Source: Actinomycetaceae bacterium (lineage in GTDB: Bacteria; Actinomycetota; Actinomycetes; Actinomycetales; Actinomycetaceae). From it: 38,449 bases of DNA. The DNA lies in the NCBI GenBank assembly GCA_030527545.1, contig JAUNAP010000008.1:56033-94481 (forward strand). Direction: 5' to 3'. Of this stretch, positions 16,972 to 26,221 are shown piece after piece. Position 1 is the stretch's first letter, and each line of letters opens with the position of its first letter. The notes under the pieces were generated by a model. The model saw only the letters and a list, made by a program, of their open reading frames with translations, searched no databases and was not told the DNA's origin. Made by a program: the position numbers and the translations under genes.

Positions 16972-18453
16972 CTACGCCTGCTCGGCAGCGAAGCCCTCGT
17001 TAATCTTGCGGTTGATCCACGGGATCAGCGTGATGAGGACGAGCGTGAAGACGCCGGAGATGGCGGCGAACAGGAGGAACTCGTTGGCCTGCGACATCTT
17101 CGGGGCGTGAGCGAAGATGAGCGAGGCGATTGACTGGCCAAACGCCGATCCGAGCAGCCACAGGGCCATGCCCTGGGACTTGAAGGCGTTGGGGGCCAGC
17201 AGCGACGTTGCTGCCAGGCCCACGGGAGACAGGCACAGCTCGCCGACCGTTTGGATGACGAACGTGAGTGCGAGAATCCACGCGGGAGCGAGTCCACCCT
17301 CGTAGGCCTTCGCCATGACACCGAGGAAGACAAAGGAAGCCGACGCCAGTGCCAAGCCCATCGCGAACTTCGTTGGCGTGGACGGGCGGCCCCCCAGCTT
17401 CTGCCACAGCGCCGCGAAGACACCAGACAAGATGATGATGCCTAGCGGGTTGACCGACTGGAACCACTCGGGGTCGATACGCATGGAACCGACGTTGAGA
17501 TCGGTCGAGGTCTCGGCGAAGGCCGCCATCGACGAGGCGGCCTGCTCGAAGACCATCCAAAACATCGCACCGGCAAGGAACAGCGGAATGAACGCTACGA
17601 GGCGCGACTTCTCAGCGGAGGTGACCTTCGGCGAACGGAACATCATCGCGAAATACCCGATCGGCATAGCGAGGGCGAGCAGGTTGAGGGTCGTCACCGT
17701 CGTCAGCAAGACGTCGGCGTGCGAAACGACCTTGACGATTGCCCAAAAGATGACGAGCGCGAGGACGACGAGGCCGAGTGAGCGCACGACCTTCGCCTTC
17801 TCCTGGCTCGAAATGGGGTTGGGGACCTCGTCGGCTGTGTGGTCGAGGTACTTGCGGCCCTGGATGTAGAACGCCAGGGCGATCGCCATGCCGATCGCGG
17901 CTACAGAGAAACCGGCGTGGTAGCCACCCCAGTTACGAGCCCACGCGACTGCCCACGGGGAGAAGAAGGAACCCAGGTTGATACCCAGGTAGAAGATCGA
18001 GAAGCCGGAATCGCGGCGCTTATCGGTCTTCGAATACAGCTCACCAAGCATGACCGTCGGATTCGGTTTGAACACGCCCGAGCCGACGGCAACGAAGATG
18101 ATGCCGAGGTAGGCCGTGGCCGTGAGCGGCAGCGCCAGGCACAGGTGACCCAACACGATAATGATGCCGCCGTAGAGTGCGGCCTTGCGGGGGCCCAACA
18201 GACGGTCCGACAGCCACCCGCCGATGACCGAGGTGAGGAACACCGACGAGGAGTAGGTAGCCACGACGGCTTTACCCGTGGGTTCGTCAATGGCGAGACC
18301 GCCGTTGAGGATCGAGTCGGTGAGGAAGTACAGCAGGATCGCACGCATGCCGTAGTAGCTGAATCGCTCCCACAGCTCGGTGGTGAATAGCGTCATGAGG
18401 CCAACTGGGTGGCCAAAGAAAGCAGTATCGCTTGAGCGTCGTTGACGCGACAT
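16972..18453 (-). CDS. POT family proton-coupled peptide transporter
   Basis: A 493-residue multi-helix inner-membrane protein that imports di- and tripeptides with protons. Family motifs are clear: ELWERFSYYG (residues 26-35, the ExxERFxYY signature), FYLGINLGSF in the fifth helix region and GELCLSPVGL near the C-terminal half. Length and about 12-14 hydrophobic segments match the DtpT/Dtp group. It stands alone, divergent from recO and convergent with leuA. A weak minus-strand TAGGCT box at 18512-18517 may be its -10. Confidence 0.94.
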   Translation of the reverse strand: MSRQRRSSDTAFFGHPVGLMTLFTTELWERFSYYGMRAILLYFLTDSILNGGLAIDEPTGKAVVATYSSSVFLTSVIGGWLSDRLLGPRKAALYGGIIIVLGHLCLALPLTATAYLGIIFVAVGSGVFKPNPTVMLGELYSKTDKRRDSGFSIFYLGINLGSFFSPWAVAWARNWGGYHAGFSVAAIGMAIALAFYIQGRKYLDHTADEVPNPISSQEKAKVVRSLGLVVLALVIFWAIVKVVSHADVLLTTVTTLNLLALAMPIGYFAMMFRSPKVTSAEKSRLVAFIPLFLAGAMFWMVFEQAASSMAAFAETSTDLNVGSMRIDPEWFQSVNPLGIIILSGVFAALWQKLGGRPSTPTKFAMGLALASASFVFLGVMAKAYEGGLAPAWILALTFVIQTVGELCLSPVGLAATSLLAPNAFKSQGMALWLLGSAFGQSIASLIFAHAPKMSQANEFLLFAAISGVFTLVLITLIPWINRKINEGFAAEQA

Positions 18454-18617
18454 GGTCTTATCCCATCGCTATCGGGGCGCGGGGGCAACGCCGATGATTA
18501 AGGCTCTGCTTAGCCTACGCCCCGTTTTTCATAATCTCCATGTCGAGACACGGTCTCGCCTGTGAGCCCTGCCTCAGTGGTTGACGCCTCAGACTCGCCA
18601 CGCCATGGATAGCGACC

Positions 18618-18623
18618 GATAAT
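18618..18623 (+). promoter_or_regulatory. -10 box for leaderless recO mRNA
   Basis: GATAAT lies 6 bases before the GTG start at 18630, with no Shine-Dalgarno sequence between. Transcription would start at the start codon. Confidence 0.5.
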
Positions 18624-18629
18624 AGAGGG

Positions 18630-19364
18630 GTGCCCGTGACCTTCCGAGACCGCGCCGTCATCTTGCGCACCCACCCGATCGGCGAAGCCGACCGGGTCCT
18701 CACGCTCGTGACGATCGCCCACGGACAGGTCCGCGCAGTCGCCAAGGGCGTACGCCGAACGACCTCCAGTTTTGGGGCCCGCCTCGAGGCGCTCAACGTC
18801 ATCGATTTCCAGGCGCACAGAGGCAGGTCCCTCGACACGCTTACGCAAGTCGAAACGATTGCGCCGCTTGGCATCGCCTTGGCCGCCTCCTACGACCATT
18901 ACACGGCGGCTAGTGTCATGGCCGAAACCGCACTAAGACTCACCGCCGACGATCCCGACACGTCGGGTCACTACCGTCTGCTCTACGGCGCGCTCGCGGC
19001 ACTGCGCAGGCGAGTGGCCGATCCGAGGCTCGTCTTGGCCTCCTACCTCTTACGCGCGCTCGGCTGTTCGGGGTGGGCTCCCGCGCTCGCGTCATGTGCC
19101 GGATGCGGTAGGGGCGACGCGCTTGATTTCTTCTCCTTTTCTGCCGGGGGGAGCCTGTGCGCGGGATGCGCGCGGCTGGGGGCAACGCGGGTGGGAGATG
19201 CCGTTACGGGCCTGCTCGCCGACGCGGCCTCGGGCAGATGGGAGCACGTGCGCTCGGCCGAAGAAACGACCGTTTCCCGCGCGGCTCAACTTGCCTCCGC
19301 CTACACACAGTTTCAGCTCGAGCAGCGCCTCAAATCGGTGCCCGTATGGGAACGAGGGGCGTGA
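18630..19364 (+). CDS. recO: DNA repair protein RecO
   Basis: A recombination mediator of the RecFOR pathway that helps load RecA on SSB-coated single-stranded DNA. The 244 residues have the N-terminal OB fold (about 1-80; start VTFRDRAVILRTHPIGEADR) and a C-terminal helical region with a zinc knuckle of Cys156, Cys159, Cys177 and Cys180. The GTG at 18630 has no ribosome site; a GATAAT box 6 bases upstream suggests a leaderless mRNA. uppS follows after 11 bases, so the two are likely cotranscribed. Confidence 0.94.
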   Translation: MPVTFRDRAVILRTHPIGEADRVLTLVTIAHGQVRAVAKGVRRTTSSFGARLEALNVIDFQAHRGRSLDTLTQVETIAPLGIALAASYDHYTAASVMAETALRLTADDPDTSGHYRLLYGALAALRRRVADPRLVLASYLLRALGCSGWAPALASCAGCGRGDALDFFSFSAGGSLCAGCARLGATRVGDAVTGLLADAASGRWEHVRSAEETTVSRAAQLASAYTQFQLEQRLKSVPVWERGA

Positions 19365-19375
19365 AAGGACGCACG

Positions 19376-20182
19376 ATGGACGAACATAGACGCGAGGTGG
19401 AGCCGCCGCGCTGCCGGGGCCAAGTCGGTGTGGAGGGGAACCCGCTCCACGTTGCCCTCATTATGGATGGCAACGGGCGATGGGCGAACGAGCGGGGGCT
19501 CCCGCGCACCGAAGGACACCGAGCCGGCGAGGTTGCCCTCATGGACACGATCGCGGGCGCCATTGAGGCTGGCGTGCGTTACTTGAGTGTCTACGCCTTC
19601 TCTACTGAGAACTGGCGCCGCTCGCCAACGGAGGTGCGTTTTCTCATGGGATATTCCAAAGACGTCTTACGTAGGCGTCGCGACGAACTTAACCGTTGGG
19701 GGGTGCGCGTGCGATGGAGTGGACGCTCTCCGCGCCTGTGGTCCTCAGTCATCAAGGAGCTGCGCGCCGCCGAGGAACTCACCGCCGACAACGACGTTCT
19801 CGACTTCATCATGTGCGTCAATTACGGCGGGCGTGCCGAGCTGGCGGATGCTGCCGCCGCCATCGCGCGTGAAGCCCGACAGGGCCGCCTCGATCCAGCG
19901 AAGGTGACGGAAAAGACGCTCGCCAGGCGACTTTATCTGCCCGACGTGCCCGATGTTGATCTAGTCATTCGCACCTCCGGGGAGCAGCGGATGTCGAACT
20001 TTTTGCCCTGGCAGGCCGCCTACGCCGAGTTGCTTTTTGTTTCGGATCCGTGGCCGACCTACGGTCGGGACAAACTGCGGCGCGACCTCGAGGCGTTTGG
20101 CGGCAGGCAGCGGCGTTTTGGCGGAGCGGTCGATGCGCTCGCCTCGTGCGAGACTGCGGCGGGCGCCGCAAGAGAGGGCTAG
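19376..20182 (+). CDS. uppS: Polyprenyl diphosphate synthase (UppS family)
   Basis: A cis-prenyltransferase that makes the undecaprenyl or decaprenyl diphosphate carrier used for peptidoglycan and other wall polymers. The 268 residues have IMDGNGRWA with catalytic Asp31, the SVYAFSTENW motif and RTSGEQRMSNFLPWQAAYAEL near the end. I chose the ATG at 19376, preceded by AAAGGA; longer frames starting inside recO are rejected. Chain length cannot be read from the sequence. It is convergent with zur, with a 43-base gap and no obvious terminator. Confidence 0.95.
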   Translation: MDEHRREVEPPRCRGQVGVEGNPLHVALIMDGNGRWANERGLPRTEGHRAGEVALMDTIAGAIEAGVRYLSVYAFSTENWRRSPTEVRFLMGYSKDVLRRRRDELNRWGVRVRWSGRSPRLWSSVIKELRAAEELTADNDVLDFIMCVNYGGRAELADAAAAIAREARQGRLDPAKVTEKTLARRLYLPDVPDVDLVIRTSGEQRMSNFLPWQAAYAELLFVSDPWPTYGRDKLRRDLEAFGGRQRRFGGAVDALASCETAAGAAREG

Positions 20183-20225
20183 CCGCGCCGATCGGGCTGG
20201 GCGTAGGGGTGAATAGGGGAGGAGA

Positions 20226-20624
20226 CTACTCGCCGTCGGCGCACGAGTCGCACAGCCCGAACAGGTCGGCCGAGTGTTCGGCCTCGGCGAAGCCGTTGGC
20301 GACGAAGATCTCCTTCATCTGCCGTTCCATGCGCTCATCTGCCACGTCTTTCGTCATCCCGCAGGAGCGGCAAATGAGATGGTAGTGGGGAACCGACTGG
20401 TTGAGGCAGCGCCTGTAGAGGGCCTCGCCGTCTTGATTGTGGATGACATCGACGAGGTGGGCATCGGCCAGGGCCGTGAGGTTGCGGTAGACGGTGGCCA
20501 GCCCAATCGAGGTGCCCTCGTGGATGAGGAGATGGTGGATTTGCTGGGCGGAGAGGAAGTCCTCGGATTCGTTGAGGAGGTGCTCGACAGCAGACCGTTG
20601 ACGGGTTTTGCGCATTGCGGGCAT
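20226..20624 (-). CDS. zur: Fur-family zinc uptake regulator
   Basis: A 132-residue DNA-binding metalloregulator. The N-terminal winged helix (about 1-80) includes LSAQQIHHLL and IGLATVYRNLTAL. The C-terminal half has HYHLICRSCG and CDSC, two Cys pairs for the structural zinc, and His/Asp residues for the regulatory site. The call as Zur rather than Fur rests on its place at the end of the znuACB operon. The ATG at 20624 follows GAGGAG. A candidate operator for it lies at 23369-23388 before znuA, which would make it autoregulated. Confidence 0.9.
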   Translation of the reverse strand: MPAMRKTRQRSAVEHLLNESEDFLSAQQIHHLLIHEGTSIGLATVYRNLTALADAHLVDVIHNQDGEALYRRCLNQSVPHYHLICRSCGMTKDVADERMERQMKEIFVANGFAEAEHSADLFGLCDSCADGE

Positions 20625-20670
20625 GGGTTCTCCTCGAGTTCGACGATCGTAGCCCGATTATTGCACGTAT

Positions 20671-21585
20671 CTAGCGCCGTGTCGCGGGCTGGTTCATTAT
20701 ATGCGTAGGTTGGCGCATACGGGCGATGGGGGCACGGACGAGGGCCGCGAGGGCGTAAAACGCGATGAGCGCGACGACGATCGTGGCCCCCGATGAGAGC
20801 GGGTAGGCGTAGGACACGACGAGCCCAAGAATGCAAAAGACAACCCCGATGACCTGCGCTGCCGCCATCGTTGCGCGGAAGGATCGCGCATACAGCTGCG
20901 CCACTGCCACCGGAACGATCATGAGAGCCGAGACGAGGAGCACACCGACCACCCGCATGGCTGTCGCCACCGTCAACGCGGAAGTGATGGCAATCAGTGT
21001 CGTCAACGCGCCTACCGGCAGCCCCTGGGCGCGAGCGAAGTCCTCGTCGTGAGTGAGGCTAAACAGCGCTGAACGCAAACCAATTCCCACAACCAGCAAG
21101 AAGGCGGCCAGAGCCACGGTCCACCACACGTCGCCCCAGGACACCGAGGCGATGGAGCCAAACAGATAGGAGTTGAGGTTGCCTGTGGACCCGCCGGCGA
21201 GGCTCATGAGCAACACGCCTCCGGCGATGCCCCCGTAGAAGAGGAGAGCGAGGGCGAGGTCTCCCGTCGCTGAGCCGCGCCGGCGCACGATTTCGATGAG
21301 GATTGCGCCGACCACCGCCGCGACGACCGCCCCTGGAATGGCGAGAACCTCTTGGTCGGCAAGACCGAGCGCGCCGCCTATGAGCCATCCCAGGGCAACG
21401 CCGGTGAGGGAGACGTGACCGATGCCGTCGCCGAGGAGAGCGAGTCGACGCTGGACGAGATAGGTGCCAATGATGGGGGCCGTCGCGCCGACGAGAACGG
21501 CGACGACGAAGGAACGAGCCATGAAGGGCGAGGTGAGCATGCGCGCCCACATGTCGGGGTCGAGGATCCCAGAAATTGCAAGCAC
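20671..21585 (-). CDS. znuB: Zinc ABC transporter permease
   Basis: The 304-residue membrane subunit of a metal importer in the ABC-3 family. About eight to nine hydrophobic helices are present. Family features include the PIIGTYLVQRRLALLGDGIGH block near residue 40 and the cytoplasmic HDEDFARAQGLP coupling loop in the second half. The GTG start at 21585 lies 11 bases after the znuC stop and lacks a strong ribosome site, suggesting coupled translation. Zinc specificity is inferred from the neighbouring His-rich binding protein and zur. Confidence 0.92.
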   Translation of the reverse strand: MLAISGILDPDMWARMLTSPFMARSFVVAVLVGATAPIIGTYLVQRRLALLGDGIGHVSLTGVALGWLIGGALGLADQEVLAIPGAVVAAVVGAILIEIVRRRGSATGDLALALLFYGGIAGGVLLMSLAGGSTGNLNSYLFGSIASVSWGDVWWTVALAAFLLVVGIGLRSALFSLTHDEDFARAQGLPVGALTTLIAITSALTVATAMRVVGVLLVSALMIVPVAVAQLYARSFRATMAAAQVIGVVFCILGLVVSYAYPLSSGATIVVALIAFYALAALVRAPIARMRQPTHIMNQPATRR

Positions 21586-21596
21586 CTGAGGACCGC

Positions 21597-22364
21597 CTAG
21601 AACAGTGATGGGCCGCCGGAGACATCGGCGTGCGGGTGGACGTGATCGTGATCGGGGGATTCGTGGCCCGGGGCCGGTGGCAGTGGCGAACCTTGGCGAA
21701 TCACTCGCCCCTCTTCGAGCGTGATGGCCGTATCGAGAAGTGGAGCGAGTGTGCCGGTTTCGTGAAGGACGATGAGCATGGCGACCCCCGCCTTCTTCAT
21801 ATCTGCCACGGCCTCGGCCAAGGAATCGCGCGAGGCCGCGTCAATGCCCGCCAGCGGCTCGTCCATGATGAGGAGCCTCGGTGCACGCACGAGAGCGCGG
21901 GCGATGAGGACACGTTGGGCCTGGCCGCCGGAGAAGGTGGCGACGCGGTCGTTGGCACGATGAGCAAGGTTCACGCGCTCGAGCGCCTTTAGTGCACGTG
22001 CCGTATCGCCGGGGCGGGGGAGGAGCCTGCCCGGGCCTAGGAGGCCCGAGCGGACGACCTCAAGGGCCGTCGACGGGACACCGCCGTCGGCGCCGATGCG
22101 TTGGGGGACGTAACCGACACGGCGCAGCTGGGAGCGGAAGCGCCGGTCGCAGTGGGGGATGCCAAAGAAGGACACCGAGCCTGCTGCGATCGGGTTGATC
22201 CCGACGATGGCCTTGACGAGCGTGGATTTTCCGCAGCCGTTGGGGCCCATGAGGGCGACGGTACGTCCCGGCTCAAGGCGCATCGAGACGTTATCGAGGA
22301 CGCGGGTCTGCCCGAAGGACACGCACAGGTCGGTGACTTCCAGGGGCGCTACTTCGCCTTGCAC
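21597..22364 (-). CDS. znuC: Zinc ABC transporter ATPase
   Basis: The 255-residue cytoplasmic ATPase of the importer. Walker A is GPNGCGKST (40-48), the signature is FSGGQAQRVLIARAL, Walker B is LLIMDEPLAG, and the switch is VLHETG. The C-terminal tail ends in a His/Asp-rich stretch (HESPDHDHVHPHADV) that could bind zinc. The GTG at 22364 lies inside the end of znuA (16-base overlap) with GAGG upstream, so translation is coupled. Confidence 0.93.
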   Translation of the reverse strand: MQGEVAPLEVTDLCVSFGQTRVLDNVSMRLEPGRTVALMGPNGCGKSTLVKAIVGINPIAAGSVSFFGIPHCDRRFRSQLRRVGYVPQRIGADGGVPSTALEVVRSGLLGPGRLLPRPGDTARALKALERVNLAHRANDRVATFSGGQAQRVLIARALVRAPRLLIMDEPLAGIDAASRDSLAEAVADMKKAGVAMLIVLHETGTLAPLLDTAITLEEGRVIRQGSPLPPAPGHESPDHDHVHPHADVSGGPSLF

Positions 22365-23362
22365 TGCATCGCCTCGGCTAGGCTCGACAGGTTGTCCTTC
22401 ATGACGGCGAGGTAGTCCCTATTGTCGTCGACCTGCGTCTCGAGCGGGTCGAGGACCTTCGTGTCGATGCCGAGTTGTTGCGACAGCGTCTTGGAGTCCT
22501 TCTCGTTGAGCGCAGACTCGGAGAAAAGGATCTTCACGTTGTTGTCCTTTGCGACCTTCGCGACGGCCTCCAGGCGCTTGGCGGAGGTTTCTTGCTCCGG
22601 GTTGATGCCCGTGACACCCACCTGCTTGAAGCCGTAGCGGTCAGCCATGTAGCCGTAGGCCTCGTGGGCCACGATGATCGTCGGCGTCGCGCAGTTGCTC
22701 AGCTGGGTCTTGTAGTCGTTGTCGAGCTCGGTAAGGGAGGCGCGGAGCTTTTCGGCGTTGGCCTTGTAGGTATCTGCGTTGTCCTTGTCGATGCTGCTCA
22801 GCTGCTCGACGATGGGGTCGATCGCCTCTGCGTAGAGCGAAGGTGCGAGCCAAAAGTGCGGGTCGAAAGAACCATGGTGGTGATGGTGACCCTCGTGGTC
22901 GTGATCGTGCTCGGCCTCATGATCGTGGTCGTGCTCGGCCTCATGATCGTGGTCATCGGTGTCGATCGCCGATTCGTGCTGCTCGATCGGCACGAGGTCG
23001 ACGTGACTTGCCACGTCGATGACGTGAGCAGGCTTTGTCTGCTCGATGGCCTTGTCGACCGAGGGCTGGAACTGCGATTCGTAGACGACGAGGTCGGCAG
23101 AGCCGATTTCGTCGACTTGGCTCGCGGCAAGCTCGGCCTCATGGGCTTCGCCAGAGGGCGTGAGGTTGGTGACGCTCACGTTCTCTCCGCCGATCTGTTG
23201 CGCCAGGTAGACGAGGGGATAGAAGGACGCGACGACCGTGATGCCGTCCTTGGCTTTCGTCGAAGGTGCCTCCTTCGCCTCTTTCGAGGCCGAAGAACAC
23301 CCGGCCAGGGCCAGGGCCGCGGCGGCGCACGTGAGAGGAAGAATGGTAAAGGTGCGTTTCAT
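22349..23362 (-). CDS. znuA: Zinc-binding lipoprotein of ABC importer
   Basis: A 337-residue solute-binding lipoprotein of cluster A-I. The lipobox is LAGC with lipidated Cys22, followed by a Ser/Lys-rich linker. The mature part has the typical SFYPLVYLAQQIGG start and a His/Asp/Glu loop at about 135-165 with perfect repeats; metal-ligand His residues occur in FDPHFWL and AHEAYGY. The His-rich loop favours zinc over manganese. The ATG at 23362 has AAGG too close to act as a ribosome site, but a TACAAT box 7 bases upstream suggests a leaderless mRNA. It is first in znuA-znuC-znuB-zur. Confidence 0.93.
   Translation of the reverse strand: MKRTFTILPLTCAAAALALAGCSSASKEAKEAPSTKAKDGITVVASFYPLVYLAQQIGGENVSVTNLTPSGEAHEAELAASQVDEIGSADLVVYESQFQPSVDKAIEQTKPAHVIDVASHVDLVPIEQHESAIDTDDHDHEAEHDHDHEAEHDHDHEGHHHHHGSFDPHFWLAPSLYAEAIDPIVEQLSSIDKDNADTYKANAEKLRASLTELDNDYKTQLSNCATPTIIVAHEAYGYMADRYGFKQVGVTGINPEQETSAKRLEAVAKVAKDNNVKILFSESALNEKDSKTLSQQLGIDTKVLDPLETQVDDNRDYLAVMKDNLSSLAEAMQCKAK
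22901..22948. repeat. Two 24-base tandem repeats encoding the ZnuA His loop
   Basis: Units 22901-22924 and 22925-22948 differ at one base and encode the 8-residue HEAEHDHD-type unit in the minus-strand gene, residues 139-154. A partial unit adjoins. Slippage here would change loop length without breaking the frame. Confidence 0.8.
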
Positions 23363-23368
23363 ACCTTA

Positions 23369-23388
23369 TATTGTAACCATTTGCAATA
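23369..23388 (-). promoter_or_regulatory. Candidate Zur box at znuA promoter
   Basis: An 8-base imperfect inverted repeat TATTGTAA-N4-TTGCAATA (7 of 8 positions symmetrical) in an otherwise GC-rich region. It covers the znuA -10 box, so a bound repressor would block transcription. Zur is the natural candidate, since its gene ends this operon. The sequence does not closely match one fixed consensus, so the call is inference. Confidence 0.55.
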
Positions 23389-23397
23389 AGGTGTCGA
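23370..23397 (-). promoter_or_regulatory. znuA operon promoter
   Basis: On the minus strand: TCGACA (23397-23392, five of six bases of TTGACA), a 16-base spacer and TACAAT (23375-23370). The znuA ATG begins 8 bases after the -10, so the transcript is probably leaderless. Confidence 0.6.
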
Positions 23398-23466
23398 CCC
23401 GGGATAATTCTGGCGCCATTCGTCCGTGCTCCCGTGCCCCGGGTGAGGCCACGCGCCGTCGTTGGC

Positions 23467-23472
23467 TAGACT
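23467..23472 (+). promoter_or_regulatory. Possible glyS -10 box
   Basis: TAGACT preceded by TTGGC. It would give a leader of about 50 bases, with the AAGGAG ribosome site just before the GTG at 23528. No -35 match was found. Confidence 0.35.
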
Positions 23473-23527
23473 GGGGCGAGCGCGCCAGCCAGGTGCGACC
23501 CAGACATCCCAGCCAAGGAGAACCGAC

Positions 23528-24916
23528 GTGGCATCATCACCCAGCCGTCTCGACGCCGTCATAAACCTCGCGAAGCGCCGCGGATTTGTCTACCCGTGTG
23601 GCGAGATTTACGGCGGTACCCGCTCCGCTTGGGATTACGGACCGCTCGGAGTGGAGCTGAAGGAGAACATCAAGAGGCAGTGGTGGAACCGGGTCGTACG
23701 TCGCCGCGACGATGTCGTCGGCCTCGATTCCTCCGTCATCTTGCCGCCCAAGGTGTGGGAGGCCTCGGGGCACGTCAAGGCGTTCACCGATCCGCTTGTC
23801 GAGTCGCTGCACACCCACAAGCGTTACCGCGCCGACGAGCTCATGGAGGCCTACGAGGTCAAGCACGGCCACCCGCCGGTCAACGGCATGGCCGACATCA
23901 ACGACCCCGAGACGGGCCAGCCGGGGGCCTGGACGGAGCCGAAGGCCTTTTCTGGGCTTTTGAAGACCTACCTTGGTCCCGTCGACGATGAGTCGGGACT
24001 GCACTATCTTCGCCCCGAGACCGCGCAGGGGATCTTCGTTAACTTTGCCAACGTCATGACCTCGGCGCGCATGAAGCCACCGTTCGGTATCGGCCAGATT
24101 GGCAAGTCCTTTAGAAACGAGATCACCCCCGGTAACTTCATCTTCCGTACCCGCGAGTTCGAGCAGATGGAACTGGAGTTCTTCTGCGAGCCCGGCACCG
24201 ACGAAGAATGGCACCAGTACTGGATCGACGAGCGTCTCGCGTGGTATACCGACCTCGGCATCGACCCCGACCATCTGCGCCTGTATGAGCACCCGAAGGA
24301 GAAGCTCTCGCACTACTCCAAACGCACCGTCGACATCGAATACACGTTCGGGTTCGTCGGCTCGCAGTGGGGCGAGCTCGAGGGGATCGCCAATCGTACC
24401 GACTACGACCTGGGAGTCCACCAGGAAGCATCGGGACAAAAACTCGACTACTTCGACCAGGCGAGTGGCAAGCGGTGGACCCCCTACGTCATCGAACCCT
24501 CTGCGGGACTCACGCGTTCACTCATGGCGTTCCTCGTCGACGCCTACTGCGAAGACGAGGCCCCCAATACGAAGGGCGGGGTCGACAAGCGTACCGTCCT
24601 CAAGCTTGACCCTCGCCTGGCGCCCGTCAAGGTCGCCGTTTTGCCGCTGTCGCGCAAGGACGAGCTCACCGCTCCTGCGCGCGAACTCGCCCACACGCTC
24701 AGGGCTCACTGGAATGTCGACTACGACCAGGCCGGAGCGGTCGGGCGCCGCTACCGCCGTCAGGACGAGATCGGAACGCCCCTGTGCGTCACCTACGATT
24801 TCGACTCCCTAGAAGACAAGTGCGTGACGGTACGTAACCGCGACACGATGGCGCAAGAGCGCGTCGCCCTGGCAGAAATCGAGGCCTACCTGGCCGCCCA
24901 GTTGGTCGGCTGTTAA
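23528..24916 (+). CDS. glyS: Glycyl-tRNA synthetase (single-chain type)
   Basis: Charges tRNA-Gly; a class II synthetase of the homodimeric, eukaryote-like type, not the alpha/beta tetramer. The 462 residues have [11 protein letters not shown] near the start, the motif 2 region [28 protein letters not shown], and motif 3 in [14 protein letters not shown]. The anticodon-binding domain occupies about 360-460. I chose the GTG at 23528 with AAGGAG just upstream, rather than a longer frame from 23462. It is divergent from the znu operon; the next gene starts at the base after its stop. Confidence 0.95.
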   Translation: MASSPSRLDAVINLAKRRGFVYPCGEIYGGTRSAWDYGPLGVELKENIKRQWWNRVVRRRDDVVGLDSSVILPPKVWEASGHVKAFTDPLVESLHTHKRYRADELMEAYEVKHGHPPVNGMADINDPETGQPGAWTEPKAFSGLLKTYLGPVDDESGLHYLRPETAQGIFVNFANVMTSARMKPPFGIGQIGKSFRNEITPGNFIFRTREFEQMELEFFCEPGTDEEWHQYWIDERLAWYTDLGIDPDHLRLYEHPKEKLSHYSKRTVDIEYTFGFVGSQWGELEGIANRTDYDLGVHQEASGQKLDYFDQASGKRWTPYVIEPSAGLTRSLMAFLVDAYCEDEAPNTKGGVDKRTVLKLDPRLAPVKVAVLPLSRKDELTAPARELAHTLRAHWNVDYDQAGAVGRRYRRQDEIGTPLCVTYDFDSLEDKCVTVRNRDTMAQERVALAEIEAYLAAQLVGC

Positions 24917-26221
24917 ATGCACGTTCACGCGGAGGGGGGACGCGCCGCCGAACTTGACCCCCGCATGAGACGGCGCGTCCGCACCGTGCTCTCCATCGTC
25001 GTCATCCCGCTCTTCCTTGCCACCCTCGTCGGTCTCTACGTTCTCCACCCGGGCCAGGCTTCGAAGATCGGATCCTTGCCCGAGGTCGCCGAGGGGATGG
25101 AGCAGGCGAAAGTCGAGGTCGTGGCAACCCCCATCGACAAGTGCCGCCTGCCAAACGTGGAAGGTGAATCGGGCGAGGGCGGGCTGCTGGCCTCGGCGCG
25201 GTGCGCCAAGGTTCTCGAGGGCAAGGGCAAGGGGCTCGTCGTCCCCGTCCACGTTCCCCCCGAGTATGGCCAGGCCGTCGGCGTGGGCACGGTCATCAAA
25301 GTCATTTACGATCCGGCGCAGCTTAGCCAGGGCACGCCCTACCTGTTTTGGGATATCGAACGCGGCTGGCCGCTCGTCATGCTCGGGATCGTTTATGTGG
25401 TCCTCGTTGGGGCGGTGGCGGGCAGGCGCGGCCTGTTTGCCGTCGTCGGACTGTTAGCCTCCACGGTCGTCCTCGTCGGCTTCATCGTTCCCGCGCTCAT
25501 GTCGGGATCGTCTCCGCTGCTCGTCACGCTCGTAGGGGCTTCGGCGATGCTGTTCGTGTCGGTCTACATGGCCCACGGCGTCACCATTCGCACGACGACC
25601 GCACTGCTGGGAACTTTCATCGGCCTGGCGATCACCGTCGGATTGGCCCTGTGGGGTGTGCGTGCGGCCACGCTGTCGGGTGCCACGAGTGAGGACGCCC
25701 TCACCGTGTTTTCCTATTTCCCCGACCTCTCCCTGTCGGCCCTGCTTACCTGCGGGATTGTTATCGCCGGGCTTGGGGCTCTCAACGACGTCACCATCAC
25801 ACAGGCGTCGGCGGTGTGGGAGCTGGCAGCGTCCAATCAGACGATGGGGCGCTGGCGATTGTTCTCGCGGGCGATGCGGATCGGAGCCGATCACATCGCT
25901 TCGACGGTCTACACGCTCGCCTTCGCCTACGCGGGTACAGCCTTGCCTACGCTGCTCCTAGCCATGATGGTCCATCGACCTGTCGGGTCGCTGCTGACCG
26001 CCGGTGACATTGCCGAGGAGATCGTGCGCACCCTCGTCGCTTCCATCGGTCTCATCCTCGCGATCCCCATCACATCAGCCGTCGGGACGCTCCTCGTTAC
26101 CATCGTGGGCGTCGACGAAGATGGCACCTCGAAACTGAGGCGCAGGTTGAGCAGGAACAAGCGAATGCTGGGTCCTGGCGAGAACATATGGGAGGTCGAC
26201 GCCGATGCCGCGCGCGGCTGA
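24917..26221 (+). CDS. YibE/F-like integral membrane protein
   Basis: A 434-residue membrane protein of the YibE/F family, whose function is not established. It has a single helix at about 27-47, an extracytoplasmic segment to about 150 with two cysteines, and then roughly seven helices (about 155-400), including the GLGALNDVTITQASAVWEL block diagnostic of the family. A basic tail follows. The ATG is immediately after the glyS stop without a ribosome site, so translation is likely coupled. It overlaps the next gene by 17 bases. Confidence 0.88.
   Translation: MHVHAEGGRAAELDPRMRRRVRTVLSIVVIPLFLATLVGLYVLHPGQASKIGSLPEVAEGMEQAKVEVVATPIDKCRLPNVEGESGEGGLLASARCAKVLEGKGKGLVVPVHVPPEYGQAVGVGTVIKVIYDPAQLSQGTPYLFWDIERGWPLVMLGIVYVVLVGAVAGRRGLFAVVGLLASTVVLVGFIVPALMSGSSPLLVTLVGASAMLFVSVYMAHGVTIRTTTALLGTFIGLAITVGLALWGVRAATLSGATSEDALTVFSYFPDLSLSALLTCGIVIAGLGALNDVTITQASAVWELAASNQTMGRWRLFSRAMRIGADHIASTVYTLAFAYAGTALPTLLLAMMVHRPVGSLLTAGDIAEEIVRTLVASIGLILAIPITSAVGTLLVTIVGVDEDGTSKLRRRLSRNKRMLGPGENIWEVDADAARG

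Noticed and set aside
22475-23389. 304-codon plus-strand frame opposite znuA
   Set aside because: Val/Leu/Gly/Arg-rich antisense product of the His-rich gene, without ribosome site.
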